A DNA stretch of 64,000 nucleotides. Origin: Deltaproteobacteria bacterium HGW-Deltaproteobacteria-14 (GTDB lineage Bacteria; Myxococcota_A; UBA9042; PHBI01). This document shows positions 53,386 through 61,718 of the stretch, in pieces. A model generated the notes under the pieces. It saw only the letters and a list, made by a program, of their open reading frames with translations, did not search any database and was not told the origin of the DNA. Position 1 is the stretch's first letter. Each line of letters opens with the position of its first letter. The translations under genes and the position numbers were made by a program. Location of the stretch: the NCBI GenBank assembly GCA_002841945.1, contig PHBI01000004.1, forward strand, positions 1 to 64,000, in the 5' to 3' direction.

Positions 53386-53417
53386 TCTGAGGCGCTGACT
53401 CGTGTCGCGTGGTCGCG

Positions 53418-53439
53418 GGCGGGAGGCATCGCTCCCGCC
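53418..53439. terminator. Bidirectional terminator hairpin
   Basis: GGCGGGAG and CTCCCGCC form an 8-bp stem with a 6-base loop in the 81-base gap between the convergent FadL and WG-repeat genes. Confidence 0.7.
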
Positions 53440-53466
53440 TGCGCCCCGACCCGACCGCCGGGGAGC

Positions 53467-54549
53467 TCAGGGGGCGGGCGTGGGCCCGAAGACCCAGGCG
53501 CCGCCGCGGTCGATGTAGCCCTGGCCGGCGTCGTTCGCGACCTCGGCGAGGCCCCCGGCGAAGGGCATGGCGGTCGTGAAGCGCGCCGGGATCACCAGCG
53601 CGCCCGTCGGATCGGCGTAGCCCCAGAGACCACCCGCGCCCGCCGGCATCACCGGCGCGCGGCCGTCGACCATGGCGCCGGCCCGCTCGAAGCCGGGCAC
53701 GACCACGAGGCGACCGGTGGGGTCCACGAAGCCCCAGCCGGCGTCGGTCGCGACCGCGGCGAGCCCGTCGGAGAACGACCGGGCGTCATCGAAGCGCGGC
53801 GCGATGACGAGCTCGCCCGCCGCGTCCACGAACCCCCAACGCCCATCGACGGTGACCGCGGCGAGCCCCTCGGAGAAGTCGAGCGCCCCGTCGAACACGC
53901 GGTCGATGGCCCGCTCCCCGTCGCGCCCGATGAAGGCGTAGCCCTCGGTCAGGCCGACCTTCGCCCGGCCCCCCGAGAACGCGAAGGCCTCCTCGAAGCG
54001 CGGGGGGATGACGAAGCTCCCACCAGCGTCGACGTAGCCCCACAGCTCCCGGACGCGCGCCGGGGCGAGCCCCTCCGAGAGGGGATGCAGCCCGTTGACC
54101 TCGGGGGTCGCCACGACCTCGCCGGCGCGGTCGATGATGAAGGCGCTGCCGTCGTGGTAGACGACCGCGCGCTCGCCGTCGAAGGCGGTCACGTAGTCGA
54201 AGCGCGCGGGGACGACCAGGGTCCCCGCCGTGTCCACGTATCCCCAGCGCTCGCCCACGCGCACGGCGGCGCGCCCGGCCGCGAAGCCTTCGGCGTCGGT
54301 GAAGCGCGTCGGGATGAGCAGCGCGCCGGCCGGGGTCCCGAAGCCGACGTGGTCACCGCGGCGGACCGGGACCGGCGCCGGAGCGGCTGGGGCGTCGAGC
54401 TGGGCAGCGGCCGGGGGGGCGCTGTCGAGCGGAGTGGTGGGCATGACCTGTCTCCTGCACGCGACGAGGGAGAGGCCGAGCGCCAGCAGCAGCGGGCCCG
54501 AGCGTCGCCGCGCGCGCGCCGGGGTGGCGCGCGCGGACGCGCGGCTCAC
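53467..54549 (-). CDS. WG-repeat lipoprotein, candidate immunity protein to the adjacent amidase
   Basis: This is a 360-residue product. The GTG at 54549 overlaps the stop of the amidase gene (GTGA). A signal peptide ends in a lipobox (SLVAC, about residue 28). The mature protein is a run of about eight to nine WG-type repeats of about 36 residues (WGYVDAGGSFVIPPRF, WGFVDAAGELVIAPRF, WGYADPTGALVIPARF). Tae4 amidases are normally paired with a periplasmic Tai4 immunity protein. Here this slot, with translational coupling and periplasmic placement, is filled by the WG-repeat protein instead. Immunity is therefore inferred from position, not from family. Confidence 0.75.
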   Translation of the reverse strand: MSRASARATPARARRRSGPLLLALGLSLVACRRQVMPTTPLDSAPPAAAQLDAPAAPAPVPVRRGDHVGFGTPAGALLIPTRFTDAEGFAAGRAAVRVGERWGYVDTAGTLVVPARFDYVTAFDGERAVVYHDGSAFIIDRAGEVVATPEVNGLHPLSEGLAPARVRELWGYVDAGGSFVIPPRFEEAFAFSGGRAKVGLTEGYAFIGRDGERAIDRVFDGALDFSEGLAAVTVDGRWGFVDAAGELVIAPRFDDARSFSDGLAAVATDAGWGFVDPTGRLVVVPGFERAGAMVDGRAPVMPAGAGGLWGYADPTGALVIPARFTTAMPFAGGLAEVANDAGQGYIDRGGAWVFGPTPAP

Positions 54550-55424
54550 ACGTACCAGACCTTGAGCGCCTGCGACGGGTACCAGTGGTGCGCCGCGCTG
54601 AGCGTCGTGCCGTCGAACAGGTCGACGTGGCCGCTGCCGCTGTAGCCGAAGATCTTGTCGAAGAAGACGAAGCCCTTCTTGCCGGACACCACCGGCTCGA
54701 CCTTCGCCTTGAAGTCCTTCTCGAACGCGTTCTCGTCGGTGTAGCGCCCCGACACCGGCCACACCGCGCTGGGCTTGCCCTGGTGGTGGCCGACGTACTG
54801 CGCGATCTCCGAGGCCGCGAGCAGGTAGTACCACTTCGTCTTCGCGCTGTAGAAGACGCGCCCCTTCGGGATGCCGGCGGCGACCGCCTTGTCCTTGGTG
54901 ATCTTGTGCTCGCCCCCGAGGGTGTTGAGCATGACGCTGATGCGCAGCGCGCAGGTGTTGGCCCACTGGCCGGGGTCCCAGCCCTGGTCCTGGTTGACCT
55001 CGCCGGCGCTCTGGTCGTTGGCCGAGCCGTTGTTGTGCGGGTGGGCCTTCCACATCGCCTCGAACTCGCCGAGGAGCCCCTTCTTTCTGGCCGCCTCGAC
55101 CAGCGAGGCCGGGGGCTGCGCGGGGGTCTGAGCCGCCTGGGCCGCCGCCTGCCCGGGGGTAGCCTGGTCGGCGTTCTGCAGATCGGTCCGGGTCGGGGTC
55201 GCCGCCGGGTTCAGGTAGGCCTGCCACTCCGGGGGCGCCGCCGCCGGACCCGGGGTCTGGGTCTGAGCCGGGGTCTGAGCGCCGGGTCGCAGCGCCGCCT
55301 CCTGCTCGTCGAAGGTGTTGCCCTGCGCCTGCGGCGCGTTGGTGCGCGGCGCCTGCTGCGAGGTCGTCTCGTTGCGAGAGAAGAAGCGCTCTAGGAAGGT
55401 TCGGCGAAGGAACTCGAAGGGCAT
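54546..55424 (-). CDS. Tae4-family peptidoglycan amidase effector
   Basis: This is a 292-residue protein without a signal peptide (ATG at 55424, TGGAGG upstream). Residues 1-105 are disordered, Gln/Pro/Ala-rich. The C-terminal half is a Tae4 (NlpC/P60-like) domain: the catalytic cysteine is Cys158 in WANTCALRISVMLN, and His266 and Asp268 lie in GSGHVDLFDG. Tae4 enzymes are type VI secretion effectors that cut the peptide stems of rival peptidoglycan. The long unstructured N-terminus is unusual and may be a loading segment. No secretion genes are nearby, so this is an orphan effector locus. Confidence 0.85.
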   Translation of the reverse strand: MPFEFLRRTFLERFFSRNETTSQQAPRTNAPQAQGNTFDEQEAALRPGAQTPAQTQTPGPAAAPPEWQAYLNPAATPTRTDLQNADQATPGQAAAQAAQTPAQPPASLVEAARKKGLLGEFEAMWKAHPHNNGSANDQSAGEVNQDQGWDPGQWANTCALRISVMLNTLGGEHKITKDKAVAAGIPKGRVFYSAKTKWYYLLAASEIAQYVGHHQGKPSAVWPVSGRYTDENAFEKDFKAKVEPVVSGKKGFVFFDKIFGYSGSGHVDLFDGTTLSAAHHWYPSQALKVWYV

Positions 55425-55483
55425 CACGGCCTCCAGGCCTGGGGACTCCAACGACGAGACCGACCACCCTCGTTGCGCCTATG

Positions 55484-55513
55484 AATATACTTCACTCCGC
55501 GGCGACACGGCAA
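55484..55513 (-). promoter_or_regulatory. Sigma-70-type promoter of the amidase gene
   Basis: On the minus strand TTGCCG (55513-55508) and TATATT (55489-55484) are 18 bases apart. The expected start of transcription is about 50 bases before the amidase ATG. The site lies in the most AT-rich part of the 294-base divergent gap. Confidence 0.45.
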
Positions 55514-55718
55514 TCGATTGTGGCCCGCGCGTACCCAAAGCAGGCGCTCCGCCCGCGGTGGCCGCGCGGCCATGCCCCCGGCCTGACGCCGCGCGGCGCG
55601 CTGCGCTCGGGGCCGGGGCGCGCCCGGCCAGGGAGAGTAGGAATGTCGCGCGACGGTGGTAGAATTGCGCGACCTCCCCGCGTCCGTGCTCGACGCCCCC
55701 CTCCCAGGACCCGACCGC

Positions 55719-57404
55719 ATGACCCGACTCCAGCGTCTCCTCGCCTGCTGCGCCTTCGCGTCGATCGCCGGGTGCCCCGGCTCGGATCCGCGCGTCGAGG
55801 CGGTCGACGCGGCCGACACGCTCGTCGCGAGCGACACGCTGCCCGCGTCGGACACGCTGCCCGCGCCGGACACGCTGCCCGCGCCGGACACGCTGCCCGC
55901 GCCGGACACGCTGCCCGCGCCGGACACCGCCGCGGACGCGACCCCCGACGTCGCCGACACCGCGGACGCTTCGGACGTCGCAGACGTCGCCGACGCGAGC
56001 TGCGACTCGCCCTACATCTACCTGAAGGACAAGCAGTTTTGGCTCGGCGACGAGCCCTTCGTGCCGATCAGCGTCAACTTCATCTTCGACCTCCGGCACA
56101 CCCCCGAGGACGAGTATTACATCGCCCCGCACCACGCGAACTGCGACACCCCGGCCGGGTGCTGTAACGACGCTCCCAGCTGCCTCGCCGCCGCCCGCGA
56201 GCAGCTCGCCCAGGTCAAGGCGATGGGCTTCAACTCGCTGCGCATCGTCGGCCTCGCGGTCATCCCCGACGAGGACCGAAAGCTCGTCCTCGACTGCGCC
56301 CACCAGTGGCCGACCTGGCTCGACTACTGCCCCAAGGACGCCATGCTCGAGGCGTGGCCGCCGGACCCGCGGGCGCTCGACCTCATCGCCGACGCGGTGG
56401 CGCTCGTGAAGGAGGCGGGGCTCCGGGGGATCCTCCTCGCCGGCCACCACGACGTCGACGCGGCCGACGTCCGCGACGCCTACGCGCGCTACCTCGAGGC
56501 GCTCGCGACCCGCTTCAAGGACGAGCCGACGCTCTGGGCCTATGACCTGACCAACGAGCCGGTCTACGAGTTCGCCAACAAGGACATCTCCAAGGTCGAC
56601 GCCAACGCCATCGGCCGCCTCTGGTACGACGCGGTCCGCGCCGGGTCGCCGCGGCACATGGTGACGATGGGGCTCGCCGAGATCGGCACCGTGCGGCACT
56701 GGGATCCGGGGGCCCTGCCGCTCGACTTCACCTCGTTCCACATCTACGGCTCCGGCACGTGGAACGACGCGGTCCGCGACTACCTCTCGACGTTCCTGAC
56801 GTGGGCCGGCCGCGAGCCCTACCCGAACATGGTGGGCGAGATCGGGGTGTCGGTCGAAGACGGTGGCCCGAGCGAGTATCAGCAGCAGGCGTTCGCGCAG
56901 CACGCGCTCGACACCGCCTGGGCGTGCGGGTCGATGGGGCTGCAGTGGTGGCTCTACCGCGACGTCCACTGGGGGCCGCCCGGCGAGCACTTCGGCTTGG
57001 TGCGCTGGGACGGCAGCGAGCGCCCCGCGGCCGCGCCGTTCAAGGCGTTCTACCCGATCACGCCGCGCCCGCCGTGCGCCGCGCCGGAGTACCTGGGGAG
57101 CGCCCCCGACGCGACCATCCACACCGCCGGCCGCCTCGTGCGCGAGGACGGCACCCCGGTCGCCAACGGCTTCATCCGAGGGCAGAAGTGCTTCACCGGC
57201 GGGTCGGACTGGACCATCTCGGCCGCCGACGGGACCTTCGATCTGCGCTCGACGAGCCTCATCAGCGAGCTCGAGGTGACCGCCTCGGGGCTCTCGGTCG
57301 AGAAGGTCGCCATCGTCTGCAACCTCACCACGCCGGGGGACGTCACGCTGAAGGCGCTGCCGCTGGACATGGCGACCAGCACGCCCTCGTCCTGCCCCGA
57401 GTAG
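55719..57404 (+). CDS. GH5-like glycoside hydrolase lipoprotein with DTLPAP stalk
   Basis: This 561-residue lipoprotein has lipobox ASIAGC (Cys19). A DTLPAP hexapeptide stalk follows (about 39-68), then an Asp/Ala-rich spacer. Residues about 105-450 form a GH5/cellulase-like TIM barrel. MGFNSLRIVGLAV is the strand-2 region, the acid/base Glu is in YDLTNEPVYEF (about 280), and the nucleophile Glu is in MVGEIGVSV (about 373). A small Cys-containing beta domain (RLVREDGTPVANGFIRG) closes it. It probably acts on mannan, cellulose or a related beta-glycan at the cell surface. It is convergent with topA, with only 7 bases between the stops. Confidence 0.82.
   Translation: MTRLQRLLACCAFASIAGCPGSDPRVEAVDAADTLVASDTLPASDTLPAPDTLPAPDTLPAPDTLPAPDTAADATPDVADTADASDVADVADASCDSPYIYLKDKQFWLGDEPFVPISVNFIFDLRHTPEDEYYIAPHHANCDTPAGCCNDAPSCLAAAREQLAQVKAMGFNSLRIVGLAVIPDEDRKLVLDCAHQWPTWLDYCPKDAMLEAWPPDPRALDLIADAVALVKEAGLRGILLAGHHDVDAADVRDAYARYLEALATRFKDEPTLWAYDLTNEPVYEFANKDISKVDANAIGRLWYDAVRAGSPRHMVTMGLAEIGTVRHWDPGALPLDFTSFHIYGSGTWNDAVRDYLSTFLTWAGREPYPNMVGEIGVSVEDGGPSEYQQQAFAQHALDTAWACGSMGLQWWLYRDVHWGPPGEHFGLVRWDGSERPAAAPFKAFYPITPRPPCAAPEYLGSAPDATIHTAGRLVREDGTPVANGFIRGQKCFTGGSDWTISAADGTFDLRSTSLISELEVTASGLSVEKVAIVCNLTTPGDVTLKALPLDMATSTPSSCPE
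55833..55922 (+). repeat. 18-bp in-frame tandem repeat (DTLPAP stalk)
   Basis: Five tandem copies of GACACGCTGCCCGCGCCG (the first with TCG at its end) start at 55833, 55851, 55869, 55887 and 55905. They encode the stalk directly after the lipobox. Confidence 0.85.
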
Positions 57405-57411
57405 CGCCGGG

Positions 57412-59709
57412 CTACTCCGAGGGTGTCGGCGCCTCCGCCGCCGCCGCCTTGGCGGCGCGCTCGCGGGCGCGCAGGGCGTCGATGAGGGCGCTGGCGGTGC
57501 CGCTGCGTCCCCCGGTCAGCGCGGCGAAGTCGGGGGCCTCGACCAGCGCGGCGGCGTCCGCCTCCTCGAGGCCGAGCTTCTTGGCCAGGCTGCGGATGAG
57601 GCCCTGCTGCTTCGGGCTCGCCGGGAGCTCCTCGTCGACCTTGGTCTTGAGCAGCCCGATGAGCTCCGAGGCCTGCTCGCCGGTGGTCAGCGCGTCGAGA
57701 TCCGCCAGATCGATCAGGGCGGCGGCGTCCTCGTCGCTCAGCCCGAGCTTCTCGGCCATGTTGCGGATGTAGCTCAGCTGCTCGGGGCTCGGCGGGGGCT
57801 TCACGCCCATGCCGCGCAGGGTGGTGATCAGCGCGAGCGCGTCGGCCTGGGTCAGCTTGGCGAGGTCCGCGGGGCGCTCGACCTCCGCCGGCGCCACCGC
57901 GAGCAGGGCCTCGAGCTGCTTGACCCGCTTGGGGGTGGCGAGCCCGCTGTTCATGTGCCCGCGGGCGGCCTCGTGGAGCGCGCGGACGCTGTCGCGGACC
58001 TTCGCCCAGACCGCGCGCGCGGGCACGGCGCCGGTCTCGATGCGGTCGAGCTCGGACTCCATCTCGGCGGTGAAGTCGACGCTGAAGAGCGCGCTCGCGT
58101 CGGGGTCGTCGTAGAGCGGCGCCACCTCGAGCCAGACGTCCCGGCCGCGCTTGGTCGGGGTCAGCGCGCCGTCCTCGATCGCGACGTAGCGCCGGTCCTC
58201 GAGGGTCTCGACGGTGCTCGCGTAGGTCGACGGGCGGCCGATGCCGTGCTCCTTCATCGTCTTGACGACGGTGTGGGCGCGGTAGCGTCCGGGCGGCTTG
58301 GTCGCGTCCTCGATGAGCCGCGGGTTCGGCGCGTCGGCGTCCCCGGGAGCGAGCGCGAGCGTCTCGCCGGCGGCGAGCTTCAGCGCGGGCGGGGCGTCCG
58401 CGGGCGCCTTGTCGAGCCCGGCGAAGGCCGCCTGCCAGCCGGCGTGGACGCGCCAGCCGACGCCGCCCGTGAGCGGGACCGAGAGCCCCTCGGCCTCGCA
58501 CACGAGCGAGACGCGCGCGAAGCGGGCCGGGCTCATCTGGCTCGCGAGGGTCTGGGCGCGGATCAGCGCGTAGAGCTGCGCGGCGGGCTCCTCGAGCCCC
58601 TCGGGGGCGGCCACGTCGACGCGGGTCGGGCGGATCGCCTCGTGGGCGTCCTGCACCTTGCCGGTGGCGGGGGCCTCGGCCGCGCCCGCCCCGAGGAAGT
58701 CCTCGCCCCAGGTGGCGCCGATGAGCGCGCGCGCGGCGGCGACGAACTCGGCGGACATGCGGTTCGAGTCGGTGCGGATGTAGGTGATGTGGCCCTCTTC
58801 GTAGATCGAGGTCGCCACGCGCATGGTCCGCCCCGGGCTCCACCCCCAGCGGTTGCCGGCGGCCTGGAGCAGCGCGTCGGTCGAGAAGGGCGGCTTGGGG
58901 TTACGGCTCGAGGCGCCCTGCTTGGCGCTCGTGATGGTCACGCGCCCCGCCGCGGCCACGGCGTCGCACGCGGCGCGGGCGAGCGCCGCGTCGGCGGTGC
59001 GGTTGGGGTGGACCTTGCCGGCGTCGTCGCGCCAGCCCGCCTCGTCGCTGGGCTCGTGAAAGCGCACCTCGAGGTCGATGTCGACGGCGAGCGCGCGCAC
59101 CTCGAAGTACGGGATCGGGACGTGGGCCTCGCGCTCGAGCTCGCGCTCGATGACGAAGCCGAGGGTCGGGGTCTGCACGCGCCCCATGGACGCCTTACCG
59201 CCCCCCGCGAGGTAGGCGCGCGCGACCTTCGAGGTGCGAAAGCCGACCAGCCGATCGAGAAACTTCCGGACCGACGCGCTCTCGACCATCGGCATGTCGA
59301 CCGGGCGCGGGTGGGTCAGGGCCTCGCGGATCGCGTCGGGGGTCACCTCGTGGAAGGTGACGCGGTGGGTCTGGCCGAGCTCGCTCAGGATCGCCTCGAG
59401 CCGCCACGCGATGAACTCCCCCTCGCGGTCGGGGTCGGTCGCGAGGAAGAACTCGGTGACGCCCTCTTTGGCGGCGCGCTCGGTGATCTTGCGCACCGCC
59501 TGCTCGCCGCGCTCGGTCCACACCCAGGGCGGCCGCGGCAGCCCGTCGGGTCCCTCGGCGAAGGTGGCCTGGCGCCCGGCCTTGCCGTGCTCGGGGCCCG
59601 AGGGCAGGTCCTGCACGTGGCCCCCGGTGGCCATGACGACCCAGTCGTCGCGCAGGTACTTCTGGATGGTGCGCGCCTTGGCGGCCGACTCGACGATGAG
59701 CATCTTCAT
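57412..59709 (-). CDS. topA: DNA topoisomerase I (type IA), zinc-finger-free
   Basis: This 765-residue cytoplasmic enzyme relaxes negative supercoils. The Toprim domain (KMLIVESAAKARTIQKYL, FFLATDPDREGEFIAW with the acidic DPDRE triad) and the catalytic tyrosine in GHITYIRTDSNRMS (about residue 310) are intact. The Cys4 zinc ribbons that end most TopA proteins are absent. Instead the last 150 residues hold two to three units of a helical repeat (SYIRNMAEKLGLSDEDAAAL, GLIRSLAKKLGLEEADAAAL). The first ATG is used; ribosome-site evidence is weak. It lies downstream of the DUF1697 gene. Confidence 0.92.
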   Translation of the reverse strand: MKMLIVESAAKARTIQKYLRDDWVVMATGGHVQDLPSGPEHGKAGRQATFAEGPDGLPRPPWVWTERGEQAVRKITERAAKEGVTEFFLATDPDREGEFIAWRLEAILSELGQTHRVTFHEVTPDAIREALTHPRPVDMPMVESASVRKFLDRLVGFRTSKVARAYLAGGGKASMGRVQTPTLGFVIERELEREAHVPIPYFEVRALAVDIDLEVRFHEPSDEAGWRDDAGKVHPNRTADAALARAACDAVAAAGRVTITSAKQGASSRNPKPPFSTDALLQAAGNRWGWSPGRTMRVATSIYEEGHITYIRTDSNRMSAEFVAAARALIGATWGEDFLGAGAAEAPATGKVQDAHEAIRPTRVDVAAPEGLEEPAAQLYALIRAQTLASQMSPARFARVSLVCEAEGLSVPLTGGVGWRVHAGWQAAFAGLDKAPADAPPALKLAAGETLALAPGDADAPNPRLIEDATKPPGRYRAHTVVKTMKEHGIGRPSTYASTVETLEDRRYVAIEDGALTPTKRGRDVWLEVAPLYDDPDASALFSVDFTAEMESELDRIETGAVPARAVWAKVRDSVRALHEAARGHMNSGLATPKRVKQLEALLAVAPAEVERPADLAKLTQADALALITTLRGMGVKPPPSPEQLSYIRNMAEKLGLSDEDAAALIDLADLDALTTGEQASELIGLLKTKVDEELPASPKQQGLIRSLAKKLGLEEADAAALVEAPDFAALTGGRSGTASALIDALRARERAAKAAAAEAPTPSE

Positions 59710-59826
59710 GCGCGGGTTCTATACGGGATAGGCCTCGCCGGGAAGCGCTCGGTGCGCCAAGGCCTCGAGGCGACGCCGATCGGCCGCGAGGAGACCCCGC
59801 CCCCCCCGGGGCAGCTCAGCCGCCGC

Positions 59827-60381
59827 TCAGCCGGCCAGCTCGACCAGCTTCAGGACGGTGTTCCAGTTCCGCCCCGTGGCCACCACCCCCAGGCGGCGCT
59901 CGAGGAGCGTCGGCAGCTTCGCCCGCCCCGCGCCGTCGGGGAGGTGCAGGAAGGCCTCGCGCCCCACGACGGTGAAGGCCTCGGGGGCCAGCGCGGCGGC
60001 CTCGGCCGCGAGCGCGGCGACCGCCTCGGCGGCCGGCGCCGTCGCCAAGAAGAAGACGTAGAGCGTCTTCGGCGCGCCCGCCGCGGCCGGGGCCGCGGCG
60101 GCCGGGTACGGGTTCGCGGCCACCACCGCCGCGAGCTCGCCGGGGGTGCGGACGAGCACGCGCACGCCGCTGACGCCGAGATCCTCGACGACGCCGCGCT
60201 CGAGCGCGGCCGCCACGGCGTCGGGCGCCGCGTCGCCGTCGATGAGCAGGTTGCCGCTCGCGACGTAGGTCCTCGGGGTCGCGAAGCCGAGGCGCTCGGC
60301 CAGGGCGCGGAGATCGGCCATCGACACCTTGCGGTGCCCGCCCACGTTGATGCCGCGAAGCAGCGCGATGAAGGTCGTCAT
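59827..60381 (-). CDS. DUF1697 family protein
   Basis: This 184-residue cytoplasmic protein opens with the family signature MTTFIALLRGINVGGHRKV, continues with RTYVASGNLLIDGD, and ends with the conserved GRNWNTVLKLVEL. The family is widespread in bacteria; its biochemical activity is not established. It precedes topA in the same direction with a 117-base gap. Confidence 0.9.
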   Translation of the reverse strand: MTTFIALLRGINVGGHRKVSMADLRALAERLGFATPRTYVASGNLLIDGDAAPDAVAAALERGVVEDLGVSGVRVLVRTPGELAAVVAANPYPAAAAPAAAGAPKTLYVFFLATAPAAEAVAALAAEAAALAPEAFTVVGREAFLHLPDGAGRAKLPTLLERRLGVVATGRNWNTVLKLVELAG

Positions 60382-60563
60382 GGCGGCACTGTACCCGCGA
60401 GGCGGCGCCGGCCGCCACCGTGGGACGCGCTCCTGGCCGACCCGTGGCGCTCGACGGACGCCACCGACCAGCGCCTCCGGCTCGTCGCGCGCGACAAAGC
60501 GCTCCGACGACGACCGGCGGATCCGGGCGCGGCGGGTCCTGCGGGCGCCACCACGACCGCGCG

Positions 60564-61718
60564 CTACCCCTTCGGCAGGCAGGCGCCGAGGGCCGGATCG
60601 CCGACGGCGTCGACGCAGTCGGGCGCCGCCGCCGGGCAGTCGGGGTGGTCGGCGCCGAAGGGGGCGACGCCGGTCCGGCAGCGGCCATAGCACTTCGAGA
60701 AGTCGACGCTGCCGTTTTGGTCCTCGTCGACCCCGAAGCAGCTCGTCAGCGGCCCGCACCGCGCGCCGGTGCAGTCCTCGCCGGGAGCGAGGCCCCCGTC
60801 GTCGGGCCAGCTCGACGGGGTCGGGGAGCAGACGGGCGTGTCGAAGAGCGACAGCTCGGGCGGGTCGCAGAAGCTCTTCGCAGGGCAGGTGTCGGCGCCG
60901 ACCTCGCACGGGGTGCGGCACGTCCCGAGGCTGACGCCGTCGCCGAACGCGGCGCAGACCATCGCGCCGGCGCAGCTCGGCGCGTCGGGGAAGGCCCCGC
61001 CGGCCGCGCAGACCGCCTCACAGAAGCCGCCGTTGCAGAGGTTGTTCGCGGCGCAGCCGGCTCCACAGGGCTCCCCGGTCGCGGCGTCGCCGGTCGCGAC
61101 GCAGGACCCGCCGACGCCGTCGAGCCAGTTCGGGCTGCACCACGCCCCGGGGCCGCACTCGCCGGCGCGGAAAGGGTGCTCGCAGCGGGCCCGGTCGCAG
61201 GTGCCGTAGGGGAGCGTCGCGCCACCGTCGGTCGCCGCCGTGCAGGCCATCGCCGGGCCGCAGCTCGCGGCGGCCGGGTCGCAGAGCGCCGCGCAGACCC
61301 CGCTCCCGTCACACACCGCGCCGACGGGGCACAGCGCGTCGAGGTAGCAGTCCTCGGCCGCGGTGTCCTCGCAGCGGTGCTCGTGGCAGATCCTGCCGAT
61401 CTCCGCGGTGCCGATGGTCGTACACCCCGGGCTCGCGGCGTCGGATCCGCGGCCGGGGGCGCACCACTCGCCGGCGCGGCAGCCGGCGTCCACGCCGACG
61501 CCGCCGACCTCGCAGGCCTGCGGGTCGACGTTCGCGCAGCCGCACGCCGTCCACGCGCCGCCGAGCTGGCACGTCTGGCCGGCGGTCGAGCCGTCCGGGC
61601 AGGCGCAAGCCTGGGTCGCGTTGGGGACGCCGCAGGTGGCGGGGTCGCCCTCGCCGCAGGCGGTGAGGGCGGCGGCCACGGCGACGACGGCCAGGGCGCT
61701 CGAGGGGCGAGGGGGCAT
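60564..61718 (-). CDS. Cys-rich secreted lipoprotein
   Basis: This 384-residue lipoprotein starts at the ATG at 61718 (AGGAG upstream), with lipobox ALTAC (Cys21). The mature protein is about one-tenth cysteine, arranged in irregular EGF-like or knottin-like units (QACACPDGSTAGQTC, GRICHEHRCEDT, LCPVGAVCDGSGVC, GPCGAGCAANNLCNGGFC-type). No enzymatic motif is visible. A DEDQNGSVDFSKC loop near the C-terminus resembles a calcium-binding EF hand. Proteins of this kind are common on myxobacterial surfaces; the function is unknown. The intergenic palindrome array lies upstream of it. Confidence 0.78.
   Translation of the reverse strand: MPPRPSSALAVVAVAAALTACGEGDPATCGVPNATQACACPDGSTAGQTCQLGGAWTACGCANVDPQACEVGGVGVDAGCRAGEWCAPGRGSDAASPGCTTIGTAEIGRICHEHRCEDTAAEDCYLDALCPVGAVCDGSGVCAALCDPAAASCGPAMACTAATDGGATLPYGTCDRARCEHPFRAGECGPGAWCSPNWLDGVGGSCVATGDAATGEPCGAGCAANNLCNGGFCEAVCAAGGAFPDAPSCAGAMVCAAFGDGVSLGTCRTPCEVGADTCPAKSFCDPPELSLFDTPVCSPTPSSWPDDGGLAPGEDCTGARCGPLTSCFGVDEDQNGSVDFSKCYGRCRTGVAPFGADHPDCPAAAPDCVDAVGDPALGACLPKG

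Noticed and set aside
26602-55467. Mobile element or prophage carrying the effector genes
   Set aside because: No transposase, integrase, terminal inverted repeats or attachment-like direct repeats were seen near the effector genes, and base composition matches the rest of the window.
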